From Paracoccaceae bacterium (GTDB lineage Bacteria > Pseudomonadota > Alphaproteobacteria > Rhodobacterales > Rhodobacteraceae), in assembly GCA_017510335.1 (NCBI GenBank), contig JAFWNM010000013.1, forward strand, positions 1-64,000: a stretch of 64,000 nt of DNA, given 5' to 3'. Below, in pieces: positions 57,674 to 64,000 of this stretch. The notes under the pieces are model-generated. The model ran no database searches, was not told the origin of the DNA, and saw nothing but the letters and a program-made list of their open reading frames with translations. How positions within the stretch are numbered: position 1 is the stretch's first letter; the number at the start of each line of letters is the position of its first letter. A program made the translations under genes and the position numbers.

Positions 57674-58933
57674 CTAGTTTACAGGGCAAGGACCCTCTGA
57701 TGCGGCATCGGGTGCCCAGCATGGCGCGCCCGCTTCATCAAGAATGCGCCGCAAGACATCGGCCTGATCATCCAGCACGGCGCGTACGGGTTGGCCTGCC
57801 AGAACAATACGCTCAAACGTGTCATTATAGACCTGATTGAACTGACCACCCAGATCCCCAAGGCCCACCGGCAACAACGCCGGCAAGGCGTCCTGCGCCC
57901 CCGACATGGCCGCAATCGCAGCCCCCGCCGCCTGAACGGAGGGGGGCATGTCATCAGGGAAATCCACATCGATCACGGGAAAGAAATTCGTGGCGCGCAA
58001 GGTCGCGATCTGGGTTTCAGGTGCCAGCATATAGTCGATCAGCGCTGCCGCCGCGTCCATGTCGGGGGCTGTCGCAGGAACAGCAATCCCCGCCAGAACC
58101 GGCATGAACCCGCGACCCGACGGACCAGACGGCGCGGGAAAGGCCACGAAATCCTCGGGTTGCTGGTTGAACGCATCTGCCAGACGCGCAGTGTGGTCAA
58201 ACACCACCCAGGCATCGCCGGAAATCAGCTGTTCCTGCATGAAGCTGTAATTGGTGGACGCGGGGTTTGTATGCTCCCACAATTCCAGAAACGCGGTCCA
58301 GGCCTGTTCTGCCGCATCAGACCGGAATTCCGTCACCATGGACCCGGTATAGGATGGCAGCAGATACCCTTGAAAAAAGCGGTGCTTCAGCCCTTGTGGT
58401 CCTGCCGGAAACCCGAAGCGCGGCTCGCCCGTGGCTTCATGCATATTGGCGGCCCATGCGATCAGATCGTCATAGCTTAGCGCCATCAAATCCGCCCCGT
58501 CCGGCAGGTATTCCAGCGCATTTGTATGCGCGGCCATCACATATGTGGCCTGCATCCATGGAATATATTTCTGTTCGGTGGTGCCAAGCGTGCCCAGTTC
58601 CATGAAGCCCGGGGACACGGCGCTGGCATCCACCCCCGACAGGTCGGCCAGATTGTCTGACAGCGGGGTGAAGTCCCCGTGCAAGGCCCCCAGCACCCCG
58701 ATGCTGCCACTGCCCGCACTCAGTTCGGCCTGAATGCGCGTCAGCCATGGGCCGGGATCGGCAGGTTGAAAGGATACATCCCCGTCAAACCCTGACAAAA
58801 CCTGCTCGCGCATGGCCTGGGTTTCTTCAATTGGGGTGGCCTGACTGGACCAGAACAAGGTCTCGGCAAGGGCGCCGGTGGAAATTAAAGCGCTTGCAGT
58901 GGCAAGCAAGCTTAGTCTCAACGTGGTTTTCAT
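57674..58933 (-). CDS. ABC transporter extracellular solute-binding protein (family 1)
   Basis: A 419-residue periplasmic protein with signal peptide MKTTLRLSLLATASALISTGALA. The fold-type pattern (TLFWSSQATPIEETQAMREQVLSGFDGDVSFQ; GFMPVLAGIAVPATAPDMDAAAALIDYMLAPE) is that of family 1 sugar-binding proteins. First structural gene after the LacI regulator and followed by the permeases. The ligand cannot be read from the sequence; the hydrolase at the operon end points to an alpha-glycoside. Confidence 0.9.
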   Translation of the reverse strand: MKTTLRLSLLATASALISTGALAETLFWSSQATPIEETQAMREQVLSGFDGDVSFQPADPGPWLTRIQAELSAGSGSIGVLGALHGDFTPLSDNLADLSGVDASAVSPGFMELGTLGTTEQKYIPWMQATYVMAAHTNALEYLPDGADLMALSYDDLIAWAANMHEATGEPRFGFPAGPQGLKHRFFQGYLLPSYTGSMVTEFRSDAAEQAWTAFLELWEHTNPASTNYSFMQEQLISGDAWVVFDHTARLADAFNQQPEDFVAFPAPSGPSGRGFMPVLAGIAVPATAPDMDAAAALIDYMLAPETQIATLRATNFFPVIDVDFPDDMPPSVQAAGAAIAAMSGAQDALPALLPVGLGDLGGQFNQVYNDTFERIVLAGQPVRAVLDDQADVLRRILDEAGAPCWAPDAASEGPCPVN

Positions 58934-58966
58934 TGTCGTTCCTCCCTTTGGGCAGTGATTGCGCGG

Positions 58967-60007
58967 TCAGGCCGCGCGTTGGGGTGCAACCCCGTGTGTG
59001 CCCCGCAACACAAGTTGCGGACGCACAAGCCGCTGGTCATGCGGCGAACTTGGCGCTTTGATCCGCGCCAGCAACATTTCAGCCAGTTGTGTCGCACTGT
59101 CTGCTATGCATGCATCAAATGTGGTCAATCCCGGCGTGACATGGGCAGCCGAGGGGATATTGTCGAACCCAATAATCGACAGATCATCAGGAACCGACAG
59201 CCCTTGCGACTGGGCCTGGGCAATCAGTTCAAGCGCCAGCCCGTCTGCAATGGCCAGTATTGCTGTGGGACGGTCCGGCCCCGCAAGAATGCCCGCAACC
59301 GCCTTCGCACGCGCCTGCGCGTCATAGCGCGAACACGACACATGCCGCAATGTCAGCGCAGGGTCGCCATTGGCGTCATAGGCCTTGCGCAGACCCGCCT
59401 CGCGTTTCTCACGAAAGGTCAGCGGGTCATCGATGCTGAGAAGACCGAACCGCCGGTGCCCCGCCTGATAAAGCAGATCAAAAGCTTGTGCGAAGGCAAC
59501 TTCGCCATCAGTGTCAAGCCAGCTATAGCCTTCCTCGTCATGCGCAAGCCGGCCATGGGCGACGAAGGGCACCCCGCGCGAGAGCAAAAGCGCAATGCGC
59601 GTGTCGTTGCATTCAATCCGGCTGACAACAACCCCGTCCACCCGGCCAGAGGTGATCAGGCTTTCCAGATGGCGGTCTTCGGAACCGTCACGCGGAACGG
59701 CGGACAGCAACAGTTCAACCCCCTTGGCGCCGAACCCTTCAGTCAGGGCGCTGACAAATTCGCCAAGGAACGGGTCGGCAAGCCCGCGCCCGCGCATGGG
59801 CAGCAAAAACCCCGCAAACCCCGTGCGCCCCGATGCAAGCGCCTGCGCCGTGCGGTTGGGAACATACCCCAGGTCCTTCGCGGCCTGTGCCACCCGCGCG
59901 CGGGTTTTCACGGCAATCTGTTCATGCTGCGCCAATGCCCGAGACACTGTCGCAGGTGACAGGCCCAGATGGCGCGCAAGGTCAGATAAGGTGCGGGTTT
60001 TGGTCAC
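58967..60007 (-). CDS. LacI family transcriptional regulator
   Basis: A 346-residue repressor. The N-terminal helix-turn-helix (TLSDLARHLGLSPATVSRALAQHEQIAVKTRARVAQAAKDLGY) and hinge (PNRTAQALASGRTG) lead into a periplasmic-binding-like sensor domain. It precedes the ABC-sugar operon on the same strand, 33 nt before the binding protein. Two LacI-type operator halves lie just upstream, so it probably represses its own operon until the imported sugar binds. Confidence 0.93.
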   Translation of the reverse strand: MTKTRTLSDLARHLGLSPATVSRALAQHEQIAVKTRARVAQAAKDLGYVPNRTAQALASGRTGFAGFLLPMRGRGLADPFLGEFVSALTEGFGAKGVELLLSAVPRDGSEDRHLESLITSGRVDGVVVSRIECNDTRIALLLSRGVPFVAHGRLAHDEEGYSWLDTDGEVAFAQAFDLLYQAGHRRFGLLSIDDPLTFREKREAGLRKAYDANGDPALTLRHVSCSRYDAQARAKAVAGILAGPDRPTAILAIADGLALELIAQAQSQGLSVPDDLSIIGFDNIPSAAHVTPGLTTFDACIADSATQLAEMLLARIKAPSSPHDQRLVRPQLVLRGTHGVAPQRAA

Positions 60008-60027
60008 GATTCCCTCCGTTGATGTTT

Positions 60028-60066
60028 AGTTAAAGCGCATTAAATTATTTTGCAAGCGCTTTAACT
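60028..60066. promoter_or_regulatory. LacI-type operator pair upstream of the regulator
   Basis: AGTTAAAGCGC (60028-60038) and GCGCTTTAACT (60056-60066) form a perfect 11-bp inverted repeat separated by 17 nt. Each half extends into an imperfect TTAAAGCGCTTTAA-like palindrome, the usual LacI-family site. Confidence 0.75.
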
Positions 60067-60128
60067 AGTTCCCTACAGGGCCAGTCTCCACCCTTGGGTG
60101 TTGCGCGGTTCACGGCTGTCGGGGGTGT

Positions 60129-60455
60129 TCAGTCCATGGTGTCAAGCAGGTTACGCCCTCTGGCATCCTCGACCTCGATGACCCACAGATCGGGGTCATA
60201 GCTGCGCTGGCGCGAAATTGCGTCGTCCACCACTGCTTCGGGGCCTTCGGTCAGCACCTGCCATGCGCGTGCGCCACTGTTCAGGTCAAACCCGCGCTGA
60301 TAGGCGCGCGCTGTCCCGTCCATCAAGGCCAGCTTCACCAGAACCGCGCCCGCCGTATCATCGCCGCGCGCAATCACATAGGCGGGTATGCCGTCAATCT
60401 GCAAGCGGCGCAGATAGGCCGACACCCAGATGCCGGATGCCAGCCGCGCACTCAT
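60129..60455 (-). CDS. DUF1491 family protein
   Basis: A 108-residue soluble protein ([42 protein letters not shown], then DPDLWVIEVEDARGRNLLDTM), the DUF1491 pattern. Its ATG overlaps the era stop by 4 nt. In this order it commonly follows era in the lepB-rnc-era operon. No catalytic motif is seen; function unknown. Confidence 0.9.
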   Translation of the reverse strand: MSARLASGIWVSAYLRRLQIDGIPAYVIARGDDTAGAVLVKLALMDGTARAYQRGFDLNSGARAWQVLTEGPEAVVDDAISRQRSYDPDLWVIEVEDARGRNLLDTMD

Positions 60456-61390
60456 GCGTTTCCGTCGCGGAAATCCAGACCCATTTCCGAATAGCGCGCC
60501 GCTTCTTCCAGCCAGTTTTCGCGCACTTTCACTTGCAGGAACAAATGCACGGGACGGCCCAGAAACTCGGTAATCTCGGTTCGGGCGGCTTGTGAAATCG
60601 ATTTGATCGTTTCGCCCTTGTTGCCCAGTACAATGCCCTTATGCCCATCACGGATGACATAAATGATCTGGTCAATGCGCACTGACCCGTCCTTGCGTTC
60701 CTGCCACATTTCGGTTTCGACCGTCAGCTGATAGGGCAGTTCTTCATGCAGGCGCAATGTCAGTTTCTCGCGCGTCATTTCGGCGGCGATCATGCGCAAG
60801 GGCAGGTCCGCAATCTGGTCTTCGGGGTAAAGCCACGGCCCTTCGGGCAGGGTTTGCGCCAGCCAGTGCCGCAGATCCTCCACGCCATGCCCGCGTTCGG
60901 CGGAAATCATGAAGGTTTTGGCAAACGGATAGGCCGCGTTCAACTTCTCGGACAAGGCAAGCAGGGCTTCGGCCTTCACGCGGTCAATCTTGTTGATGGC
61001 CAGCGCGACGGTCTGTTTGGGTGATATGCGGTCCTTCAGGGCATCGATGATGGATTGCGTGCCGTCGGTCAGGCCACGATGCGCTTCCACCAGCAGCACC
61101 ACGACATCAGCATCCGCAGCCCCGCCCCAGGCGGCGGCAACCATGGCGCGGTCCAGCCTGCGGCGCGGACGAAACAGGCCGGGCGTGTCCACAAACACCA
61201 GTTGTGCGGCCCCTTCCATGGCGACACCGCGAATGCGGGTGCGGGTGGTTTGCACCTTGTGGGTCACAATACTGACCTTGGCGCCCACCATGCGGTTGGT
61301 CAGGGTGGATTTACCCGCATTGGGTTCACCGATCAGGGCAATGAAACCAGCGCGGGTCGGTCCTGTTTCGGGGATTGGGGTGTCGGTCAT
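60452..61390 (-). CDS. era: GTPase Era
   Basis: A 312-residue GTPase that helps 30S maturation by binding the 3' end of 16S rRNA. P-loop [16 protein letters not shown], switch-II DTPGLF and the NKID motif, followed by a KH domain (about residues 215-300; [42 protein letters not shown]). Overlaps the rnc stop by 4 nt and the DUF1491 start by 4 nt. Confidence 0.96.
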   Translation of the reverse strand: MTDTPIPETGPTRAGFIALIGEPNAGKSTLTNRMVGAKVSIVTHKVQTTRTRIRGVAMEGAAQLVFVDTPGLFRPRRRLDRAMVAAAWGGAADADVVVLLVEAHRGLTDGTQSIIDALKDRISPKQTVALAINKIDRVKAEALLALSEKLNAAYPFAKTFMISAERGHGVEDLRHWLAQTLPEGPWLYPEDQIADLPLRMIAAEMTREKLTLRLHEELPYQLTVETEMWQERKDGSVRIDQIIYVIRDGHKGIVLGNKGETIKSISQAARTEITEFLGRPVHLFLQVKVRENWLEEAARYSEMGLDFRDGNA

Positions 61391-62073
61391 GTCTGGCCCT
61401 CCAGCCGGTCAAGAAGCAGATGCGCGGCTTTTTGTTCTGCCTGCCGTTTGGAACCGGCGCTGGCTTGCGCCGTCGCACCGTCCGACAGTTGCACTTCGAT
61501 GGTGAATACAGGCGCATGAGGGGGGCCGCTGCGGTCGCGTTCAACATAAACCGGCGTCGTTTGCCCGCGTGCTTGCGCCCATTCCTGCAACGCTGTCTTG
61601 GGGTCGCGCGCGTCATCCTTGACGCTGGCAATGCGCGCCCCCCAAAGCCGCAGCACCATATCGCGCGCCGCATCAAAACCGGCATCCAGATAAACGGCAG
61701 CAATCACGGCTTCCATGGCATCGGCCAGCAACGCGTCCTTGCGCCGCCCCCCCGACAGCATTTCCGAACGTCCCAGTTTCAGCACATCGCCCAGATCGAC
61801 GCTGCGCGCCATATCGGCGCAGGCTTCCTTGCGCACCAATGCGTTGAAGCGCGGCGCAAGCTGGCCTTCGCTGGCGGACGTGTCAGCGCGCAACAACGCT
61901 TCGGCCATCACAAGGCCCAGAACGCGGTCGCCCAGAAATTCCAGCCGCTGGTTGTCCGGCCGCGACGGCGATGAAATGGAAGGGTGCGTCAAGGCACGAC
62001 GCAACAATTCAGGGCGGACAAACGCATGCCCGATCCGGCTTGAAAAGGCTTGCAATTCCTTTGACAGCGTCAC
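61387..62073 (-). CDS. rnc: ribonuclease III
   Basis: A 228-residue double-strand RNA endonuclease. The signature [20 protein letters not shown] is near residue 40, with a second Glu near residue 115 in [13 protein letters not shown], and a C-terminal double-stranded RNA-binding domain (about 155-225). It processes rRNA precursors. Its start overlaps the lepB stop by 4 nt (62070-62073), so lepB, rnc and era are coupled. Confidence 0.96.
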   Translation of the reverse strand: MTLSKELQAFSSRIGHAFVRPELLRRALTHPSISSPSRPDNQRLEFLGDRVLGLVMAEALLRADTSASEGQLAPRFNALVRKEACADMARSVDLGDVLKLGRSEMLSGGRRKDALLADAMEAVIAAVYLDAGFDAARDMVLRLWGARIASVKDDARDPKTALQEWAQARGQTTPVYVERDRSGPPHAPVFTIEVQLSDGATAQASAGSKRQAEQKAAHLLLDRLEGQT

Positions 62074-62858
62074 GGAAGCCTCGCGAAAAAGCGGTCACTG
62101 CGCCATGTCCAGAAGAAAAACAGCGACCGGCCCTCGGCGGAAAATACAACATGGCGCGCGCGCCCGATCAAATGATCAAACGGCACCATGCCCACACCGC
62201 CCACACTGCGCGGCATGCGGCTGTCCAGCGAATTGTCGCGGTTGTCCCCCATGAAGAAGAAATGCCCTTCCGGCACAGTGAACACCGGCGTGTTATCCGC
62301 AGCCCCGCCATCCGTGATATTGAGCACCGGATAGCTTACGCCATTGGGCAAGGTTTCAATCGCGCGCGGTTTCAGGCACTGACCACCCTGCCCCACTGGT
62401 GCATTCGCGCAGCGCGGAAACTGGCCGGCGCCGCCCTGACGGTCATAGGTTTCGAAAAAATCGCCCGCGGGTTCCTGCGGCACCGCTTCATCATTCAGAT
62501 ACAGCATTCCATCACGCATCTGCACCCTGTCACCGGGCATGCCGATCAAGCGCTTGATGTAATCCGCCCCTGTGCCGGGGTGGCGGAATACAACAACATC
62601 GCCACGTTCCGGTTCGCTAGCGAACAAGCGGCCCGTGATCGGGCACGCACCGAACGGGCAGGAATACCGTGAATACCCGTAAGCCATTTTATTGACGAAC
62701 AAAAAATCCCCGATCAGCAGTGTTTCCTTCATCGACCCTGACGGAATCCAGAAGGGCTGGAAAAACAATGTGCGAAACAGACCTGCAATCACCAAGGCGT
62801 AAACGATTGTCTTGATGTTTTCCCAAAGGCCGTCTTTCTTGCCGTCGCTTGCTGCCAT
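62070..62858 (-). CDS. lepB: signal peptidase I
   Basis: A 262-residue inner-membrane protease that removes signal peptides. One N-terminal membrane helix, then the catalytic Ser42 in [11 protein letters not shown] and Lys102 in [12 protein letters not shown]; the box [12 protein letters not shown] is present. One short Cys-containing insertion ([14 protein letters not shown]) is typical of Rhodobacterales. First gene of the lepB-rnc-era-DUF1491 operon, transcribed divergently from the leuA leader. Confidence 0.96.
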   Translation of the reverse strand: MAASDGKKDGLWENIKTIVYALVIAGLFRTLFFQPFWIPSGSMKETLLIGDFLFVNKMAYGYSRYSCPFGACPITGRLFASEPERGDVVVFRHPGTGADYIKRLIGMPGDRVQMRDGMLYLNDEAVPQEPAGDFFETYDRQGGAGQFPRCANAPVGQGGQCLKPRAIETLPNGVSYPVLNITDGGAADNTPVFTVPEGHFFFMGDNRDNSLDSRMPRSVGGVGMVPFDHLIGRARHVVFSAEGRSLFFFWTWRSDRFFARLP

Positions 62859-62978
62859 GCGCCCAATCCGCCTGTTGTCATTTTACCCAAAGGTGTCGCG
62901 CGCTTCATGGGCGGGGGCGGGCATGAAGTCAAGCTGTTGGCACATGACCCGCACATGAAAGTGACGGCAGTTTCGGGG

Positions 62979-63007
62979 TTTCCAAGCCCGCAGAACCTGC
63001 GTATACA
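62979..63007 (+). promoter_or_regulatory. predicted promoter of the leuA leader
   Basis: TTTCCA (62979-62984), a 17-nt spacer, TATACA (63002-63007). The expected start at about 63013-63015 coincides with the ATG of the leader peptide. Confidence 0.5.
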
Positions 63008-63013
63008 CAGCAT

Positions 63014-63091
63014 ATGTCATTGAATGCACATATCCCGGCACCCGCCGCTTCGGCCTTGCAAATGGGTCTGCTTCTTCTTAGGGGCCTCTGA
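63014..63091 (+). CDS. leucine-rich leader peptide upstream of leuA
   Basis: A 25-codon ORF (MSLNAHIPAPAASALQM, then GLLLLRGL). Four consecutive Leu codons (CTG, CTT, CTT, CTT at 63068-63079) lie near the end, followed by one more Leu (CTC) before TGA. This is the layout of a leucine attenuation peptide. There is no Shine-Dalgarno sequence, but the predicted transcript start is at or next to the ATG, so it would be a leaderless message. Confidence 0.65.
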   Translation: MSLNAHIPAPAASALQMGLLLLRGL

Positions 63092-63135
63092 GCGTGTCCT
63101 GAACGGGCGCGCCACTCAGAGGTTGCAAGCGCCCG
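63085..63135 (+). promoter_or_regulatory. alternative hairpins of the leuA leader
   Basis: Hairpin A pairs CCTCTGAG (63085-63092, over the leader stop codon) with CTCAGAGG (63115-63122). Hairpin B pairs CGGGCGC (63104-63110) with GCGCCCG (63129-63135). The arms interleave, so the two compete or form a pseudoknot. Neither is followed by a T-tract. The rest of the 322-nt gap between lepB and leuA holds nothing else that I recognise. Confidence 0.5.
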
Positions 63136-63181
63136 AACATCGCATCAGATAGAACAACGCTCCGCTTACAGGACTTCCACA

Positions 63182-64000
63182 ATGACGAAAAGCACCCCCA
63201 AACAGGACCATGTCCTGATATTTGACACCACATTGCGCGATGGCGAACAATCCCCCGGCGCGACCATGAGCCATGCCGAAAAGCTGGAAATCGCCAGCCT
63301 TCTGGACGAAATGGGTGTTGATATCATCGAGGCTGGGTTTCCCATCGCATCAGAGGGTGATTTTCAGGCCGTCAGCGAAATTGCACGCAATTCGCGCAAT
63401 TCGGTAATTTGTGGCCTGTCCCGCGCCAATTTCAACGATATCGACCGCTGCTGGGAGGCCGTGAAACACGCCGCGCGCCCGCGCATTCACACCTTTATCG
63501 GCACATCGCCCCTGCACCGCGAAATTACCGCGCTGGATCAGGATGCGATGGTTGCGCGCATTCACGACACAGTCAGCCATGCGCGCAACCTGTGTGATAA
63601 CGTGCAATGGTCCCCTATGGACGCCACCCGCACCGAGCATGACTATCTGTGCCGCGTTGTCGAAACCGCCATCAAGGCAGGGGCCACGACAATCAACATT
63701 CCCGACACTGTGGGCTATACCTATCCGCGCGAAAGTGCAGACCTGATTGCCATGTTGCTGGAACGTGTCCCCGGCGCGGATGAAATCATCTTTGCGACGC
63801 ATTGCCACAACGACCTTGGCATGGCGACTGCCAATTCGCTGGCCGCCGTGGAGGCGGGCGCGCGCCAGATCGAATGCACAATCAACGGGCTGGGCGAACG
63901 CGCGGGCAATACCGCACTGGAAGAAGTTGTGATGGCGCTGCGCGTGCGCAATGACATCCTGCCCTATCGCACGGGCATCGATACAACCAAGATCATGGGC
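63182..64000 (+). CDS. leuA: 2-isopropylmalate synthase, partial at window edge
   Basis: The first 273 codons are visible from ATG 63182 (AGGA upstream). The catalytic FDTTLRDGEQSPGATMS, the phosphate/acetyl-CoA region THCHNDLGMATANSLAAVEAGA and NGLGERAGNTALEEVVMAL are intact, so this is a true LeuA TIM barrel rather than homocitrate synthase. It catalyses the first committed step of leucine synthesis. The C-terminal leucine-sensing domain is outside the window. Control by the leader peptide upstream is likely. Confidence 0.95.
   Translation, partial: MTKSTPKQDHVLIFDTTLRDGEQSPGATMSHAEKLEIASLLDEMGVDIIEAGFPIASEGDFQAVSEIARNSRNSVICGLSRANFNDIDRCWEAVKHAARPRIHTFIGTSPLHREITALDQDAMVARIHDTVSHARNLCDNVQWSPMDATRTEHDYLCRVVETAIKAGATTINIPDTVGYTYPRESADLIAMLLERVPGADEIIFATHCHNDLGMATANSLAAVEAGARQIECTINGLGERAGNTALEEVVMALRVRNDILPYRTGIDTTKIMG

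Overview
The window reads as chromosomal DNA of an alphaproteobacterium of the order Rhodobacterales. The supporting evidence is the high GC content with NNC/NNG-rich codons, the PccR-type regulator next to the propionyl-CoA carboxylase genes, the lepB-rnc-era-DUF1491 operon, and several small protein families that I associate mainly with this order. The genus is not resolved. No rRNA, tRNA, CRISPR array, prophage or insertion sequence was seen; this is mostly ordinary core genome.

Layout. 1-4.1 kb: a minus-strand cluster encoding a 25-residue membrane peptide, XpaC, TelA, a DUF2927 lipoprotein and an SPFH protein (cut by the window edge), which looks like an envelope-stress module. 4.1-8.0 kb: rluB, hisH, hisB, deoD and an FkbM methyltransferase. 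8.1-10 kb: rpsB-tsf, with a structured RNA leader before rpsB. 10-17.8 kb: an EF-hand protein, a SulP transporter, a PAS-MCP sensor with a frameshift, purB, a small secreted protein and a lone fliG. 18-20.5 kb: an acetate kinase fused to a PduL phosphotransacylase, and a DoxX protein. 20.5-31.8 kb: the propionate locus (methylmalonyl-CoA mutase, pccA, pccB, pccR) with small lipoprotein and hypothetical genes between pccB and pccA, plus a divergent Bcr/CflA-type exporter. 31.8-41 kb: adenine deaminase, sulfotransferase, a predicted c-di-GMP-binding glycosyltransferase, carA, yqeY, a dienelactone hydrolase, a GntR regulator and a class I aldolase. 41-50.7 kb: two divergent lytic transglycosylases, a Zur-box-controlled COG0523 GTPase, proA-proB-obgE and a HerA-like ATPase. 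50.7-51.2 kb: a gap carrying two orphan terminators that may end small RNAs. 51.2-60 kb: IalB, an ALDH7-type dehydrogenase, then a LacI-controlled ABC-sugar operon ending in an MGH-type glycoside hydrolase. 60-64 kb: DUF1491, era, rnc, lepB, then leuA (cut by the window edge) behind a leucine-rich leader peptide.

How the genes work together. PccA/PccB carboxylate propionyl-CoA and the mutase (after an epimerase that is not in this window) delivers succinyl-CoA; PccR and its TTTGCAAA sites control entry. The glycoside operon imports an alpha-glycoside and cleaves it in the cytoplasm. Regulation is visible as PccR sites, a Zur box, a LacI-type operator pair, a likely ribosomal-protein S2 leader and a leu attenuator-like leader. 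The most unusual items are the AckA-PduL fusion, the MshEN-glycosyltransferase fusion, the tandem candidate sRNAs, the leuA leader (probably leaderless) and the rpsB three-way-junction leader.
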